From Bacteroidota bacterium (lineage in GTDB: Bacteria; Bacteroidota; Bacteroidia; Chitinophagales; Chitinophagaceae): a stretch of DNA of 36,368 nt. The position numbers and the translations under genes are program-made. The notes under the pieces are model-generated. The model did no database searches. It worked only from the letters and a program-made list of their open reading frames with translations, and had not been told where the DNA came from. The stretch lies in the NCBI GenBank assembly GCA_013285915.1, contig JABDGS010000029.1, positions 1 to 36,368 on the forward strand, given 5' to 3'. Every line of letters begins with the position of its first letter. Position 1 is the stretch's first letter. Shown here in pieces: positions 1 to 7,827 of the stretch.

Positions 1-886
1 TAAAACAAATGCATTTTCTTTGGGTTCATACGGGTACGACTTCTCTCTAAATACAAGTGTTTTAGCAAGCAAGAATTTTACGTGGAACTTTACAACAAAT
101 TTTGGCCACCAGGTATCTAAAATTTTAAGCACCGACGGGCAACCTGTTGTGCTTACATCTTATGCGGGCAGCACTGGTTATGTTTTAACAGCCGGCGAAA
201 AAGTTGGCCAGCTGTATGGCTATTTGGTATTGCATAGCGTTGATGAAGTTGATAAAACAACCGGCCAGCCATATATTGACAAAACAAACCAGGGGGATTA
301 TACTGTTGCCAGCAATGGCATTGTGGTTAATAAAACAACCAAGCAGCCCTATGTAACTCCCAACCTGTATAGCTTTGGCGACCCTAACCCGAAATTCAAT
401 GTATCGTTCATGAACGACTTTACATTTAACAGCTACCTGTCTTTCGGTTTCCAGTTTGACTGGGTTTATGGCAGCCATATTTATAACCAAACCAAAGAGT
501 GGATGTACAGGGATGGTATAAGCGGCGATTATGACAAGGCAATTACTATTGATGGCCAAACCGGAGCGTGGACCGCATTTTACCGTGGCATGTATGCACA
601 GGTTTCAAGGGATGGTACCAAAAGCTATTTCTATGAAAATGCCTCTTTCCTTCGCCTGAGAAACGTTTATGTTGCTTTTGATATTGCCAAAGCATTTAAT
701 GTAAAAGCGTTCAGAAAACTTCAGTTAGTATTTACCGGCCGCAACATTTTAACTGTAACCAAGTATACTGGTTATGACCCTGAAATAAGCTCTGGTGCAA
801 ATAACTCACCATGGGACCGTGGTACCGATCATAACACTATGCCCAACTACAAATCGTACCAGGTTGGTTTAAATATAGGCCTGTAA
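1..886 (+). CDS. SusC/RagA-family TonB-dependent receptor, C-terminal part
   Basis: This is the 3' end of an outer-membrane TonB-dependent transporter of the SusC/RagA family, which imports oligosaccharides or other large nutrients together with a SusD lipoprotein. The frame is open from base 2, so the start, signal peptide, plug domain and most of the barrel lie outside the window. About 294 residues remain. They show alternating aromatic beta-barrel strands, the segments SFGDPNPKFNVSF and FLRLRNVYVAFDI, a GRNILTVTKYTGYDPE stretch typical of SusC C-termini, and a final strand ending YQVGLNIGL. The TTG at 20 is only the first possible start inside the fragment and is not the real one. A susD homologue follows after 27 bases, which confirms the family. 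The substrate cannot be told. Confidence 0.93.
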   Translation, partial: KTNAFSLGSYGYDFSLNTSVLASKNFTWNFTTNFGHQVSKILSTDGQPVVLTSYAGSTGYVLTAGEKVGQLYGYLVLHSVDEVDKTTGQPYIDKTNQGDYTVASNGIVVNKTTKQPYVTPNLYSFGDPNPKFNVSFMNDFTFNSYLSFGFQFDWVYGSHIYNQTKEWMYRDGISGDYDKAITIDGQTGAWTAFYRGMYAQVSRDGTKSYFYENASFLRLRNVYVAFDIAKAFNVKAFRKLQLVFTGRNILTVTKYTGYDPEISSGANNSPWDRGTDHNTMPNYKSYQVGLNIGL

Positions 887-913
887 TAAACTTAAATTAA
901 AATTTATTTTGAT

Positions 914-2545
914 ATGAAAAAGCTCAATATAATAATCACGACCTTTATAACCGCGGGGCTGCTATCATCGTGCAATAAGCAGCTTAATGTAAAAAACCCA
1001 AATAATCCCACACCGCAAAGTGCGTCTACTGAAAAGGGTATTATATCCCTTGCACAGGGAAGCATATATACAGATGGCTTTACATCAAACGGTGTTAAAT
1101 ATTACGACGGAGTTATGGGCGCCTTTTTTGCGGGTGTTAATGGTTTCCATTCAATAATGGGTGATGAAGTTGATGATGAGGCAGCCAATGAATACATGAA
1201 CCAGATTGGTTGCCCTTATTCGGTAACATTGGAAGACGGTACAGTAATTATTAATAACCAGGCACCGCAAAAACAGCCTGACCTTATACGGCAGGTTAAC
1301 CAGAATAGTTATAGCTATAATAACCCCTTGTATTACGAGTGGGCCTATATGTATAATCTTAACAACTCTGCAAACTACATTTTGTCGCTGGTAGACAATA
1401 TTACTTTTGGCGGCGATGCGGACACCAAGAAAAATACACTTAAAGCATGGGCTTATTGGTGGAAGGGTTATGCCTATTCAAGAATTGGTTCAATGTATTA
1501 TGCAGGCATAATAAACAACACTCCTGCGGCAACTAACAATAAATATGTTACCAAAGAGGACATTATCACTGAGGCCAATGCAAATTTTGATAAAGCTGCA
1601 ACCATATTGGGCGGCCTGTCAAATAACAGTACATACAGCACTTTACTCGGGCAGCTAATACCCAGCATTTTCCAGGTGGGCAAAGGTCTTCCCCCTACAC
1701 CGGATATGTGGGTAAGAAACATAAATACCTACAAAGCCAGGAATATTTTGGCTAACACCACAGTTGCAAGCATGAGTGCTGCACAGTGGAGCCAGGTATT
1801 AACTTTAACAAACAATGGCATTAAAGCCGATGATGACGTATTTACTGCGAGATCTAATGCAAACAGCGACTTTATTTCATTCACTTCGGGCACAGTAGCA
1901 TCCAAAGCTGTAGGTGACCCTGCAAGCCTTGCTGCTTATATTATACAGGAGAGACTTGTGGAGGATTTTAAAACAGGCGACCTAAGGTTTAAAAATAATT
2001 TTCAGGCACTTGATGCTCCTTACACTTACCCTGACCGTGGTATTGCCTTGGGCACAAGATGGATGTTGCTTGATGGGGGCAATGGTATAAGCGGAACTGC
2101 AATATTTGGCAGCCGCTCTATCGGCGATTATGAGCTATTTATGGCTTGCAGCTACGAGGAAAACGAGCTTATGAAGGCTGAAGCAAAAATTTATACCGGC
2201 GATATTACAGGTGGCTTATCTTTAATAGATGAAGTGCGGACATACCAGGGCGCAGGTTTAGCCCCGGTAGCCGGCACAACACAGGATGCCGCAACAGCAA
2301 AAGAGGAATTGAGGAAGGAGCGCAGAATTGGGCTGATGTTCAGAGGGCTTGCTTTTTATGATGCAAGGCGTTGGGAAGTAATTACAAATGGCCGTAAGAA
2401 TGCCTGGTTTGTTGACAATTCCGGTAAATTTCACCCAAGTGTTACTATAAATTATGACTATTTGGATTATTGGGATGTACCTGATAATGAGCTGGCTTAT
2501 AATGCCCCATCATCAGACAGTGCACCTGTAAAAAATCCTAAATAA
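914..2545 (+). CDS. SusD/RagB-family nutrient-binding outer-membrane lipoprotein
   Basis: Surface lipoprotein that caps the SusC barrel and binds its nutrient. The 543-residue length fits the family. The N-terminus is a lipoprotein signal peptide with the lipobox LLSSC and lipidated Cys20. The NYILSLVDNI and KNTLKAWAYWWKGYAYSRIG helices form the SusD TPR-like core. Near the C-terminus, RKERRIGLMFRGLAFYDARRW is the characteristic family signature. It lies 27 bases after susC and is probably co-transcribed. A strong hairpin terminator follows, and no glycoside hydrolase, sulfatase or peptidase gene comes after it in this window, so the substrate stays open. Enzymes of the locus, if any, would be upstream. 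Confidence 0.94.
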   Translation: MKKLNIIITTFITAGLLSSCNKQLNVKNPNNPTPQSASTEKGIISLAQGSIYTDGFTSNGVKYYDGVMGAFFAGVNGFHSIMGDEVDDEAANEYMNQIGCPYSVTLEDGTVIINNQAPQKQPDLIRQVNQNSYSYNNPLYYEWAYMYNLNNSANYILSLVDNITFGGDADTKKNTLKAWAYWWKGYAYSRIGSMYYAGIINNTPAATNNKYVTKEDIITEANANFDKAATILGGLSNNSTYSTLLGQLIPSIFQVGKGLPPTPDMWVRNINTYKARNILANTTVASMSAAQWSQVLTLTNNGIKADDDVFTARSNANSDFISFTSGTVASKAVGDPASLAAYIIQERLVEDFKTGDLRFKNNFQALDAPYTYPDRGIALGTRWMLLDGGNGISGTAIFGSRSIGDYELFMACSYEENELMKAEAKIYTGDITGGLSLIDEVRTYQGAGLAPVAGTTQDAATAKEELRKERRIGLMFRGLAFYDARRWEVITNGRKNAWFVDNSGKFHPSVTINYDYLDYWDVPDNELAYNAPSSDSAPVKNPK

Positions 2546-2593
2546 ACGCTTATTCTTTTGCCCTTCATGTGACTTTTAAAGCAAAAAGAATAG

Positions 2594-2625
2594 AATCCTG
2601 CATTTTTATGCAGGATTTTCTTTTT
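2594..2625 (+). terminator. Intrinsic terminator after susCD
   Basis: A perfect 9-bp stem (AATCCTGCA, 2594-2602, with TGCAGGATT, 2609-2617) encloses a 6-base loop and runs into a T-rich tail to 2625. It lies about 50 bases after the susD stop codon and should end the susCD transcript. Confidence 0.85.
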
Positions 2626-2717
2626 AGGACGGTCCCTCCCAGCCTCCACAATGGAAAAGGGCGCGTACGAGATTGTGGCGAACAACGAAGTGCCTGGCAG
2701 CAGCCTATATGTTACTA
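2626..2717. other. GC-richer intergenic patch between two terminators
   Basis: About 90 bases between the susCD terminator and the oppositely directed rng terminator. It is richer in G+C than the surrounding intergenic DNA and has no convincing reading frame, since the short frame crossing it has no recognisable protein character. It could be a degenerate interspersed repeat or a gene remnant. Confidence 0.3.
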
Positions 2718-2742
2718 CAAAAAAACCCCGCTCATGGCGGGG
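2718..2742 (-). terminator. Intrinsic terminator of the RNase G gene
   Basis: The stem CCCCGC (2726-2731) pairs with GCGGGG (2737-2742) around a 5-base loop. Read on the minus strand, it is followed by a run of eight T residues (the A run at 2718-2725). It begins 11 bases after the rng stop codon. Confidence 0.85.
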
Positions 2743-2752
2743 CCCTTCTATC

Positions 2753-4303
2753 CTAAAACTTTATTTCTTCATCATTTGCATCAAAAAACTTAAATTCTGT
2801 AAAGTAATAATCTGAGTTGGGTTTTATTGCAATTGGTGTTTTAAGCTTTCTTTGCCACTTGCGGCGTATGTTGCTAAACAGGCCCTTTGTAAGATGTGAG
2901 TAAACAATTGGGTGTACAACAATTGTAAGATTTTTATGCTGGTGCGTAATAAGGTAGTGCAGCCTTTTTTCAATCTCGTCTTCCAGTAAAAAGGACGAGG
3001 TAATTTTACCTGTGCCGTTGCAGCTGGGGCATATTTCTGAAGTATTAATATTTACTTCAGGCCGCATGCGTTGCCGGGTTATTTGCATAAGCCCGAACTT
3101 GGAAATAGGCAGTACAGCATGCTTCGCCCTATCGCTAAGCATAAATTTTTCCATCGCTTCCTGTAACTTCTTTTTGTTTTCAGGAAGTTTCATATCAATA
3201 AAGTCAACTACTATTATACCACCAATATCACGCAGGCGCAACTGGCGGGCTATTTCATCAGCCGCCTCCATATTGGTTTCCAGCGCATTTTCTTCCTGGT
3301 TATTGCTTACACTTTTATAACCGCTGTTTACGTCAATAACGTGCAATGCTTCAGTATGCTCAATTATAAGGTAGGCCCCGCTATGCAGGTTTACTGTTTT
3401 GCCAAAAGAAGATTTTACCTGCTTGCTTATACCAAATTGGTCAAATATGGCAATACCGTTGTTATGCAGCGTAACAATTTCAGCTTTATTAGGGGCAATT
3501 TTTTGTATGTAGCTTTTTATATCATTATAAATGTTTTTGTCATTAATAATAATACGGTTAAAATCTTCATTCAAAAGATCTCTTAATATACTGGTGGTTT
3601 TATCCTGTTCGCTTAAAATTTTAGCGGGTGGCTGCGCGTTCTTTAAATTTTTTTGAATGCTTTTCCATGTTTCAACAAGGCTCAACAGGTCATCATGCAG
3701 CTCAGCAGTGTTTTTACCTTCAGCTGCTGTGCGCACAATAACACCAAAGTTTTTTACCTTGATTGATTCAATAATTTTTTGCAACCGTTTTCTTTCGTCG
3801 GCGGAATGTATTTTTTTTGATACAGCAACTATATCGTTAAACGGTGTTATTACTACAAACCTGCCGGGCAAAGAAATTTCGCAACTAAGCCTGGGGCCTT
3901 TTGCCGCGATGGGCTCCTTTAGTATTTGCACAAGTATGTTAGGCTTGCCGCTAAGCACTTCGTTAATTTTGCCCGTTTTAATTATTTCGGGTTCAACATT
4001 AAACTTGGCAAAGTCAAATATACCAGGGCTTTTGTCATTAACGCACAGCTGCGTAAACTTTAGCAGTGAGCGGGCATAGGGGCTAAGATCGGTATAATGT
4101 AAAAAGGCATCTTTTTCAAAGCCAACGTCTATAAAGGCGGCGTTTAAACCAGGTATAAGTTTTTTTACTTTACCCAGGTAAAGGTCGCCCACAGCAAAAT
4201 TGGCATCTGCTTTTTCGCTATGCAGCTCAACAAGCTTTTTGTCTTCCAGCAAAGCAATCTCAACACCGGAAGGAGCCGCATTTATAATAAGTTCTTTATT
4301 CAC
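2753..4303 (-). CDS. rng: Ribonuclease E/G family protein (RNase G)
   Basis: Endoribonuclease of the Rne/Rng family, acting in rRNA maturation and mRNA decay in the cytoplasm. The GTG at 4303 gives the usual N-terminus MNKELIINAAPSG and 516 residues; an upstream ATG at 4381 would add 26 unrelated residues. An S1 RNA-binding domain starts near residue 35 (VGDLYLGKVKKLIPGLNAAFIDVG). The metal-binding catalytic aspartates are seen as Asp324 in HVIDVNSG and Asp367 in IIVVDFIDM. The zinc-link motif CPSCNGTG has Cys425 and Cys428. The length and absence of a long C-terminal scaffold favour RNase G over RNase E. A perfect hairpin lies in the upstream leader. It probably belongs to the minus-strand run that starts with the HU gene. 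Confidence 0.93.
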   Translation of the reverse strand: MNKELIINAAPSGVEIALLEDKKLVELHSEKADANFAVGDLYLGKVKKLIPGLNAAFIDVGFEKDAFLHYTDLSPYARSLLKFTQLCVNDKSPGIFDFAKFNVEPEIIKTGKINEVLSGKPNILVQILKEPIAAKGPRLSCEISLPGRFVVITPFNDIVAVSKKIHSADERKRLQKIIESIKVKNFGVIVRTAAEGKNTAELHDDLLSLVETWKSIQKNLKNAQPPAKILSEQDKTTSILRDLLNEDFNRIIINDKNIYNDIKSYIQKIAPNKAEIVTLHNNGIAIFDQFGISKQVKSSFGKTVNLHSGAYLIIEHTEALHVIDVNSGYKSVSNNQEENALETNMEAADEIARQLRLRDIGGIIVVDFIDMKLPENKKKLQEAMEKFMLSDRAKHAVLPISKFGLMQITRQRMRPEVNINTSEICPSCNGTGKITSSFLLEDEIEKRLHYLITHQHKNLTIVVHPIVYSHLTKGLFSNIRRKWQRKLKTPIAIKPNSDYYFTEFKFFDANDEEIKF

Positions 4304-4455
4304 AAATTGCAACTTTTTAATAAATGTTCGGTGTATTGCACAGGCAAATGCAACACAGTAATAATCTGTCCACATGGTCACTCAACACTATTCTGCCTAA
4401 GATTCAGGAAAGGAAAAGGTAAAAGTTGCTAAAAGCAGGGCAGCGTATGTAAGCA

Positions 4456-4488
4456 ATACAATGTTCCCGTTTGACGGGAACATTGTAT
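4456..4488 (-). promoter_or_regulatory. Perfect 15-bp hairpin between the small basic gene and rng
   Basis: An uninterrupted 15-bp inverted repeat (4456-4470 with 4474-4488) around a 3-base loop. It lies 16 bases after the small basic gene and about 150 bases before the rng GTG. No T-run follows on either strand, so it is not a standard intrinsic terminator. It may be a processing or autoregulatory hairpin in the rng leader, or a weak terminator. Confidence 0.6.
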
Positions 4489-4504
4489 ATATAAGTTAGA
4501 AGAA

Positions 4505-4600
4505 CTATTTGTTTTTCTTCTTATGGCGATTTTTTCTTAGTCTTTTTTTACGTTTGTGCGTTGCTATTTTATGACGCTTTCTTTTTTTACCACAAGGCAT
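4505..4600 (-). CDS. Very small basic AURKAIP1/COX24 (mS38-like) protein
   Basis: A 31-residue protein starting MPCGKKRKRHK, with more than half of its residues Lys or Arg and no acidic residue. The sequence matches what I know of the short AURKAIP1/COX24-domain proteins of Bacteroidota, related to mitochondrial ribosomal protein mS38, so a place on the small ribosomal subunit is likely. It sits 32 bases after the TPR gene and before rng, which suits an RNA-related role. It is easily missed by gene callers because of its length. The family call rests on composition and the MPCGKKRKRHK start; direct ribosome binding is inference. Confidence 0.8.
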   Translation of the reverse strand: MPCGKKRKRHKIATHKRKKRLRKNRHKKKNK

Positions 4601-4632
4601 AGTTAAATAATTTTTGTTTATTGAGATGTCTG

Positions 4633-5490
4633 TTATTGCAATGCTTTTATCCTGTTTTCAATTTCTTTTTTTGCCCCGGGTATTGTAACCATATTATCGG
4701 CCACTTTGTACCATTTAATGGCGTTTTCTTTATCTCCTTTGCGGTCGTACGTTTCAGCAAGGTTAAAAACGGCTTCAAGGTTTTGCGGTTGCTTTTGCAC
4801 AACTATTAAAAACCTTTCTATCGCCTTATCCAATTGGCCGCTTTTAATACCCCCTAACCCAAGCATCATTTGCGCGTACATGTTGTTAGGGTCTCTCTCC
4901 GCCACCTCTCTTATCTCCATTATACCCTGCATTGGGCTGGCTGATATGTTACCAAAAAGGTAGCAGGCACCCAACCCCACTTTTGATGAATCATTTGCCG
5001 GGTTTAACTCTAACGCCTTGTTAAACAATGTTTTAGCCTGTGTTGCTTGCCATGTTTGCATGGGGACATCCGTTTCGGCCATAGCGTTATCTAACAGCAA
5101 ATGGGCTGCAAAGGTGAGGTTTTTTTCAGAATTTTCCAATTTGGCGGCTTCACCAAAGTAAAAAGCACCAATTGCCGGCTGTTGGGCAGTATCGCCCCAA
5201 AAGTTGGCCAGCTGTTTAAATACTTTTATTTGCTGCGCTTTCACGTCGCCCCTTACAACGCTGTTTTCCAATTGCAGTACATGTGCGGCCTGGGTTTGAG
5301 TAAGTGCTTTTTTGGCTTTGCCCACAACATCAGCAGTGGTTATAACCTGTGGTCCTGCGGTTGCAGGCATAACAGGCTTAACAGTTGAAGCCGTTTTGGC
5401 AGGAACTGTTTTTCCAAAAAAAAGTAAAAGTATAAGAAGTAAAAAGCCTCCCGATACAAGAATTATCTGTTGTTTTTTCACGAAAGCCAA
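4633..5490 (-). CDS. Membrane-anchored tetratricopeptide-repeat protein
   Basis: 285 residues. One N-terminal membrane segment (about residues 9-25, IILVSGGFLLLILLLFF) follows a short basic start, so the rest should face the periplasm. A Pro/Ala/Thr-rich linker comes next. Helical TPR-like repeats fill the remainder; the clearest are FNKALELNPANDSSKVGLGACY, ERDPNNMYAQMMLGLG and QPQNLEAVFNLAETYDRKGDKENAIKWY near the C-terminus. It lies 15 bases after the HU gene, so the two are probably co-transcribed. TPR domains bind proteins; the partner is unknown. I know of similar HU/TPR/RNase neighbourhoods in Bacteroidota, but that comparison is from memory. Confidence 0.85.
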   Translation of the reverse strand: MAFVKKQQIILVSGGFLLLILLLFFGKTVPAKTASTVKPVMPATAGPQVITTADVVGKAKKALTQTQAAHVLQLENSVVRGDVKAQQIKVFKQLANFWGDTAQQPAIGAFYFGEAAKLENSEKNLTFAAHLLLDNAMAETDVPMQTWQATQAKTLFNKALELNPANDSSKVGLGACYLFGNISASPMQGIMEIREVAERDPNNMYAQMMLGLGGIKSGQLDKAIERFLIVVQKQPQNLEAVFNLAETYDRKGDKENAIKWYKVADNMVTIPGAKKEIENRIKALQ

Positions 5491-5505
5491 ATTAGGGGAG
5501 CAAAG

Positions 5506-5796
5506 TTACTGTGTATTGTGCATTTGCTTTACTTCGTTAACGAATTCTTTAGAAGGTTTAAACGCAGGTATGAAGTGTTCGGGAATGTTTACAGCAACAT
5601 TTTTCTTAATGTTCCTGCCAATTTTAGCAGCTCTTTTTTTGGTGATGAAACTTCCAAAGCCTCTAACATAAATGTTCTCACCCTTTGATAAATTTTCCTT
5701 TATCTCTTTAAGCAAAGTTTCTACAGTTACAAGTACATCCACCTTGGGTATGCCTGTTTTGTCAGAAATATTGTTGATGAGATCAGACTTTCTCAT
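5506..5796 (-). CDS. HU/IHF-family DNA-binding protein
   Basis: A nucleoid protein of 96 residues, normal family length. The helical dimerisation part (MRKSDLINNISDKTGIPKVDV) is followed by the core KGENIYVRGFGSFITKKRAAKIGRN. The DNA-bending arm is NIKKNVAVNIPEHFIPAFKPSKEF, with the proline that intercalates between base pairs in NIPEH. It cannot be separated into HU or IHF by eye. It heads the minus-strand block and is divergent from mutY. A TAnnTTTG box lies 38 bases upstream of its ATG. Confidence 0.95.
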   Translation of the reverse strand: MRKSDLINNISDKTGIPKVDVLVTVETLLKEIKENLSKGENIYVRGFGSFITKKRAAKIGRNIKKNVAVNIPEHFIPAFKPSKEFVNEVKQMHNTQ

Positions 5797-5834
5797 ATGG
5801 GGTTTGTTTAATTTATAAAATGCCTTTGATATAC

Positions 5835-5842
5835 CAAATATA
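5835..5842 (-). promoter_or_regulatory. Putative -7 box for the HU operon
   Basis: TATATTTG on the minus strand matches the Bacteroidota -7 consensus TAnnTTTG. It leaves a leader of roughly 30 bases before the HU start. No clear -33 TTG was found at the usual distance, so the call is tentative. Confidence 0.4.
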
Positions 5843-5992
5843 ACAAAAGCAAATATAAAGGACGAAAAATATAAAAATTTATTAGATGTTTTTAGTTGAA
5901 CGGCAATCGTTTGAAGCCAAAATATTAATAATAAATAAATATATTAAAAATTATGAGAAAGCAGAAAATATATATTGCAAATTTGTTAACCA

Positions 5993-7081
5993 ATGACAAG
6001 CAGCCAATTTACAAAGCTTTTAATGCACTGGCATTTTAACGATAATAACCGCCAGATGCCATGGAAAGGTGAAAAAGACCCGTACAAAGTTTGGCTTAGC
6101 GAAGTAATTCTTCAGCAAACACGGGTTGAGCAGGGCTGGGGCTATTTTGAGCGATTTTTAAAACAATACCCTGGTATACAACAACTTGCGGCCGCAAATG
6201 ATGATGAGGTTTTTAAACTTTGGGAGGGTTTGGGCTATTATAACCGCTGCAAAAACCTGCTGGTTACCGCAAGGCTTATAACCAATAAGTATGAAGGGGT
6301 ATTTCCGGCGGATTATAATACCATACTTTCTTTAAAGGGTGTTGGGGATTATACAGCCGCCGCAATTGCATCATTTTGCTTTGACTTGCCATACCCGGTT
6401 ATTGACGGCAATGTATTGCGCGTTTTAGCCCGTGTATTTGGCATTGAAACCCCTGTTGATGGAAAAGATGCCAAAAAAACCTTTACCGCGCTTGCCGAAA
6501 AATTGATATTAAAAAAAGATCCGGGCGGTTTTAACCAGGCTATTATGGACTTTGGCGCAACTATTTGCAAACCAGCATTGCCTTTATGTAATAGCTGCCC
6601 GATGCAAAAAACCTGCACTGCGCATAAGCAGGGTATGGTTAACATGCTGCCGGTAAAAGAAAAAACCTTAAAGCGCAAAACACGCTGGGTTACCTATTTT
6701 ATTTTTAAACACGGCAATACCACCCTGGTGCATAAAAGAACAGGAAAAGATATTTGGCAAAACCTGTTTGAGTTTTATATTGTTGAAACAGCTGATAACC
6801 CCAAATGGAACAATGCAAAAGTGCATGACTGGCTATTGAACCAGTTAGGTATAACCGGCAGCCCGGCCGTACAAATAATTAACGCCGATACCCAAAAACT
6901 AACACACCAGGATATAAAGGGGTATTTTATAAAAGTAACCCTTGCCAGCATACCCCCACAACTAAAAGTCCCGCATTTACAATGGTTGAAGCCCGCTGAG
7001 GTTGCACAATTGCCGTTTCCCCGGTTTATAAATCAGTACACGCTTAAAAATGCCCTGGAGGCCGAACTTTTTAATTGTTAA
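5993..7081 (+). CDS. mutY: A/G-specific adenine DNA glycosylase
   Basis: Base-excision repair enzyme that removes adenine opposite 8-oxoguanine. The 362-residue length is normal. Glu37 (in SEVILQQT) and Asp138 (in VIDGNV) are the catalytic residues. The helix-hairpin-helix LKGVGDYTAAAIASF lies just before Asp138. The [4Fe-4S] cluster ligands are Cys192, Cys199, Cys202 and Cys208, in the standard C-x6-C-x2-C-x5-C spacing. The C-terminal part from about residue 225 (TRWVTYFIFKHG...LVHKRTGKDIWQNLFEF) is the NUDIX-like domain that recognises 8-oxoguanine. It is divergent from the HU gene and heads the mutY-ssb-gldE-gldD order common in gliding Bacteroidota. Confidence 0.97.
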   Translation: MTSSQFTKLLMHWHFNDNNRQMPWKGEKDPYKVWLSEVILQQTRVEQGWGYFERFLKQYPGIQQLAAANDDEVFKLWEGLGYYNRCKNLLVTARLITNKYEGVFPADYNTILSLKGVGDYTAAAIASFCFDLPYPVIDGNVLRVLARVFGIETPVDGKDAKKTFTALAEKLILKKDPGGFNQAIMDFGATICKPALPLCNSCPMQKTCTAHKQGMVNMLPVKEKTLKRKTRWVTYFIFKHGNTTLVHKRTGKDIWQNLFEFYIVETADNPKWNNAKVHDWLLNQLGITGSPAVQIINADTQKLTHQDIKGYFIKVTLASIPPQLKVPHLQWLKPAEVAQLPFPRFINQYTLKNALEAELFNC

Positions 7082-7244
7082 AGCTGTTTACAGTTGGTTG
7101 GTCTATCGTTTTTTCGTTAATTTTAAATGGGAAATACAATACAAAGCCACCGGTGCGTTAAAAAATTGTAACCAATAAAAATTTTGCGCGGTTGCTTATG
7201 GCAAATACAGACATTAGATTTAAGGAAGAATAAAAACAAATTGT

Positions 7245-7697
7245 ATGAGAGGCGTAAACAGGGTAATGCTGATAGGCAATTTAGGGAAAGACCCGGATGT
7301 ACAATATCTTGAAGGGAATATTGCAGTGGCAAAATTTCCGCTGGCAACAACAGAAACGTACAAAGACAGAACGGGCAAATTGATATCGCAAACAGAGTGG
7401 CATACCGTTGTTTTATGGAGAGGGCTTGCAGAACTTGCACAAAAATATTTACATAAAGGCAGCCTTATTTACGTGGAGGGAAGGTTGCGTACGCGCAGTT
7501 GGGAGGATAAAGAGGGTAACAAAAAATTTGCAACAGAAATAGTAGGCGATAACCTTATTATGCTTGACAAAAGAGGTGATGGCCATGGGGGTGGTTATGC
7601 TGCACACGGCCCCGCAGGAACTGAAGGTGCAGAAGGATTTCCCGGGGCCGATATACCACCTATAGCTGATGACCCGGATGTAGGTTTGCCCTTTTAA
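7245..7697 (+). CDS. ssb: Single-stranded DNA-binding protein
   Basis: Binds and protects single-stranded DNA in replication, repair and recombination. It has 150 residues. The OB fold opens with MRGVNRVMLIGNLGKDPDVQ and includes TEWHTVVLWRGLAELAQKYL and GSLIYVEGRLRTRSWEDKEG. A Gly/Ala/Pro-rich linker follows from about residue 110. The acidic tip DDPDVGLPF at the C-terminus is the docking tail for partner proteins. It lies 163 bases after mutY, so it may have its own promoter. Placement between mutY and gldE is the usual Bacteroidota arrangement. Confidence 0.97.
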   Translation: MRGVNRVMLIGNLGKDPDVQYLEGNIAVAKFPLATTETYKDRTGKLISQTEWHTVVLWRGLAELAQKYLHKGSLIYVEGRLRTRSWEDKEGNKKFATEIVGDNLIMLDKRGDGHGGGYAAHGPAGTEGAEGFPGADIPPIADDPDVGLPF

Positions 7698-7827
7698 AAT
7701 ACAGTGATTATTTTTACATAGGTTTAGTGCACATTTTGGTTAATTAAATGTGGCATTAAGCCCTTATTGTTAACCAAACACAACCAATTTGCAAAACTAC
7801 CCTGCTTTTATACATTTTACTCATTCC

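Noticed and set aside
2569-2793. A plus-strand 74-residue frame spanning two terminators
   Set aside because: It crosses both hairpins, has a low-complexity protein sequence and overlaps the end of rng; it is a chance frame.
4304-4381. Longer RNase G start at the ATG at 4381
   Set aside because: The 26 added residues do not fit the family, while the GTG at 4303 gives the usual MNKELIINAAP start.
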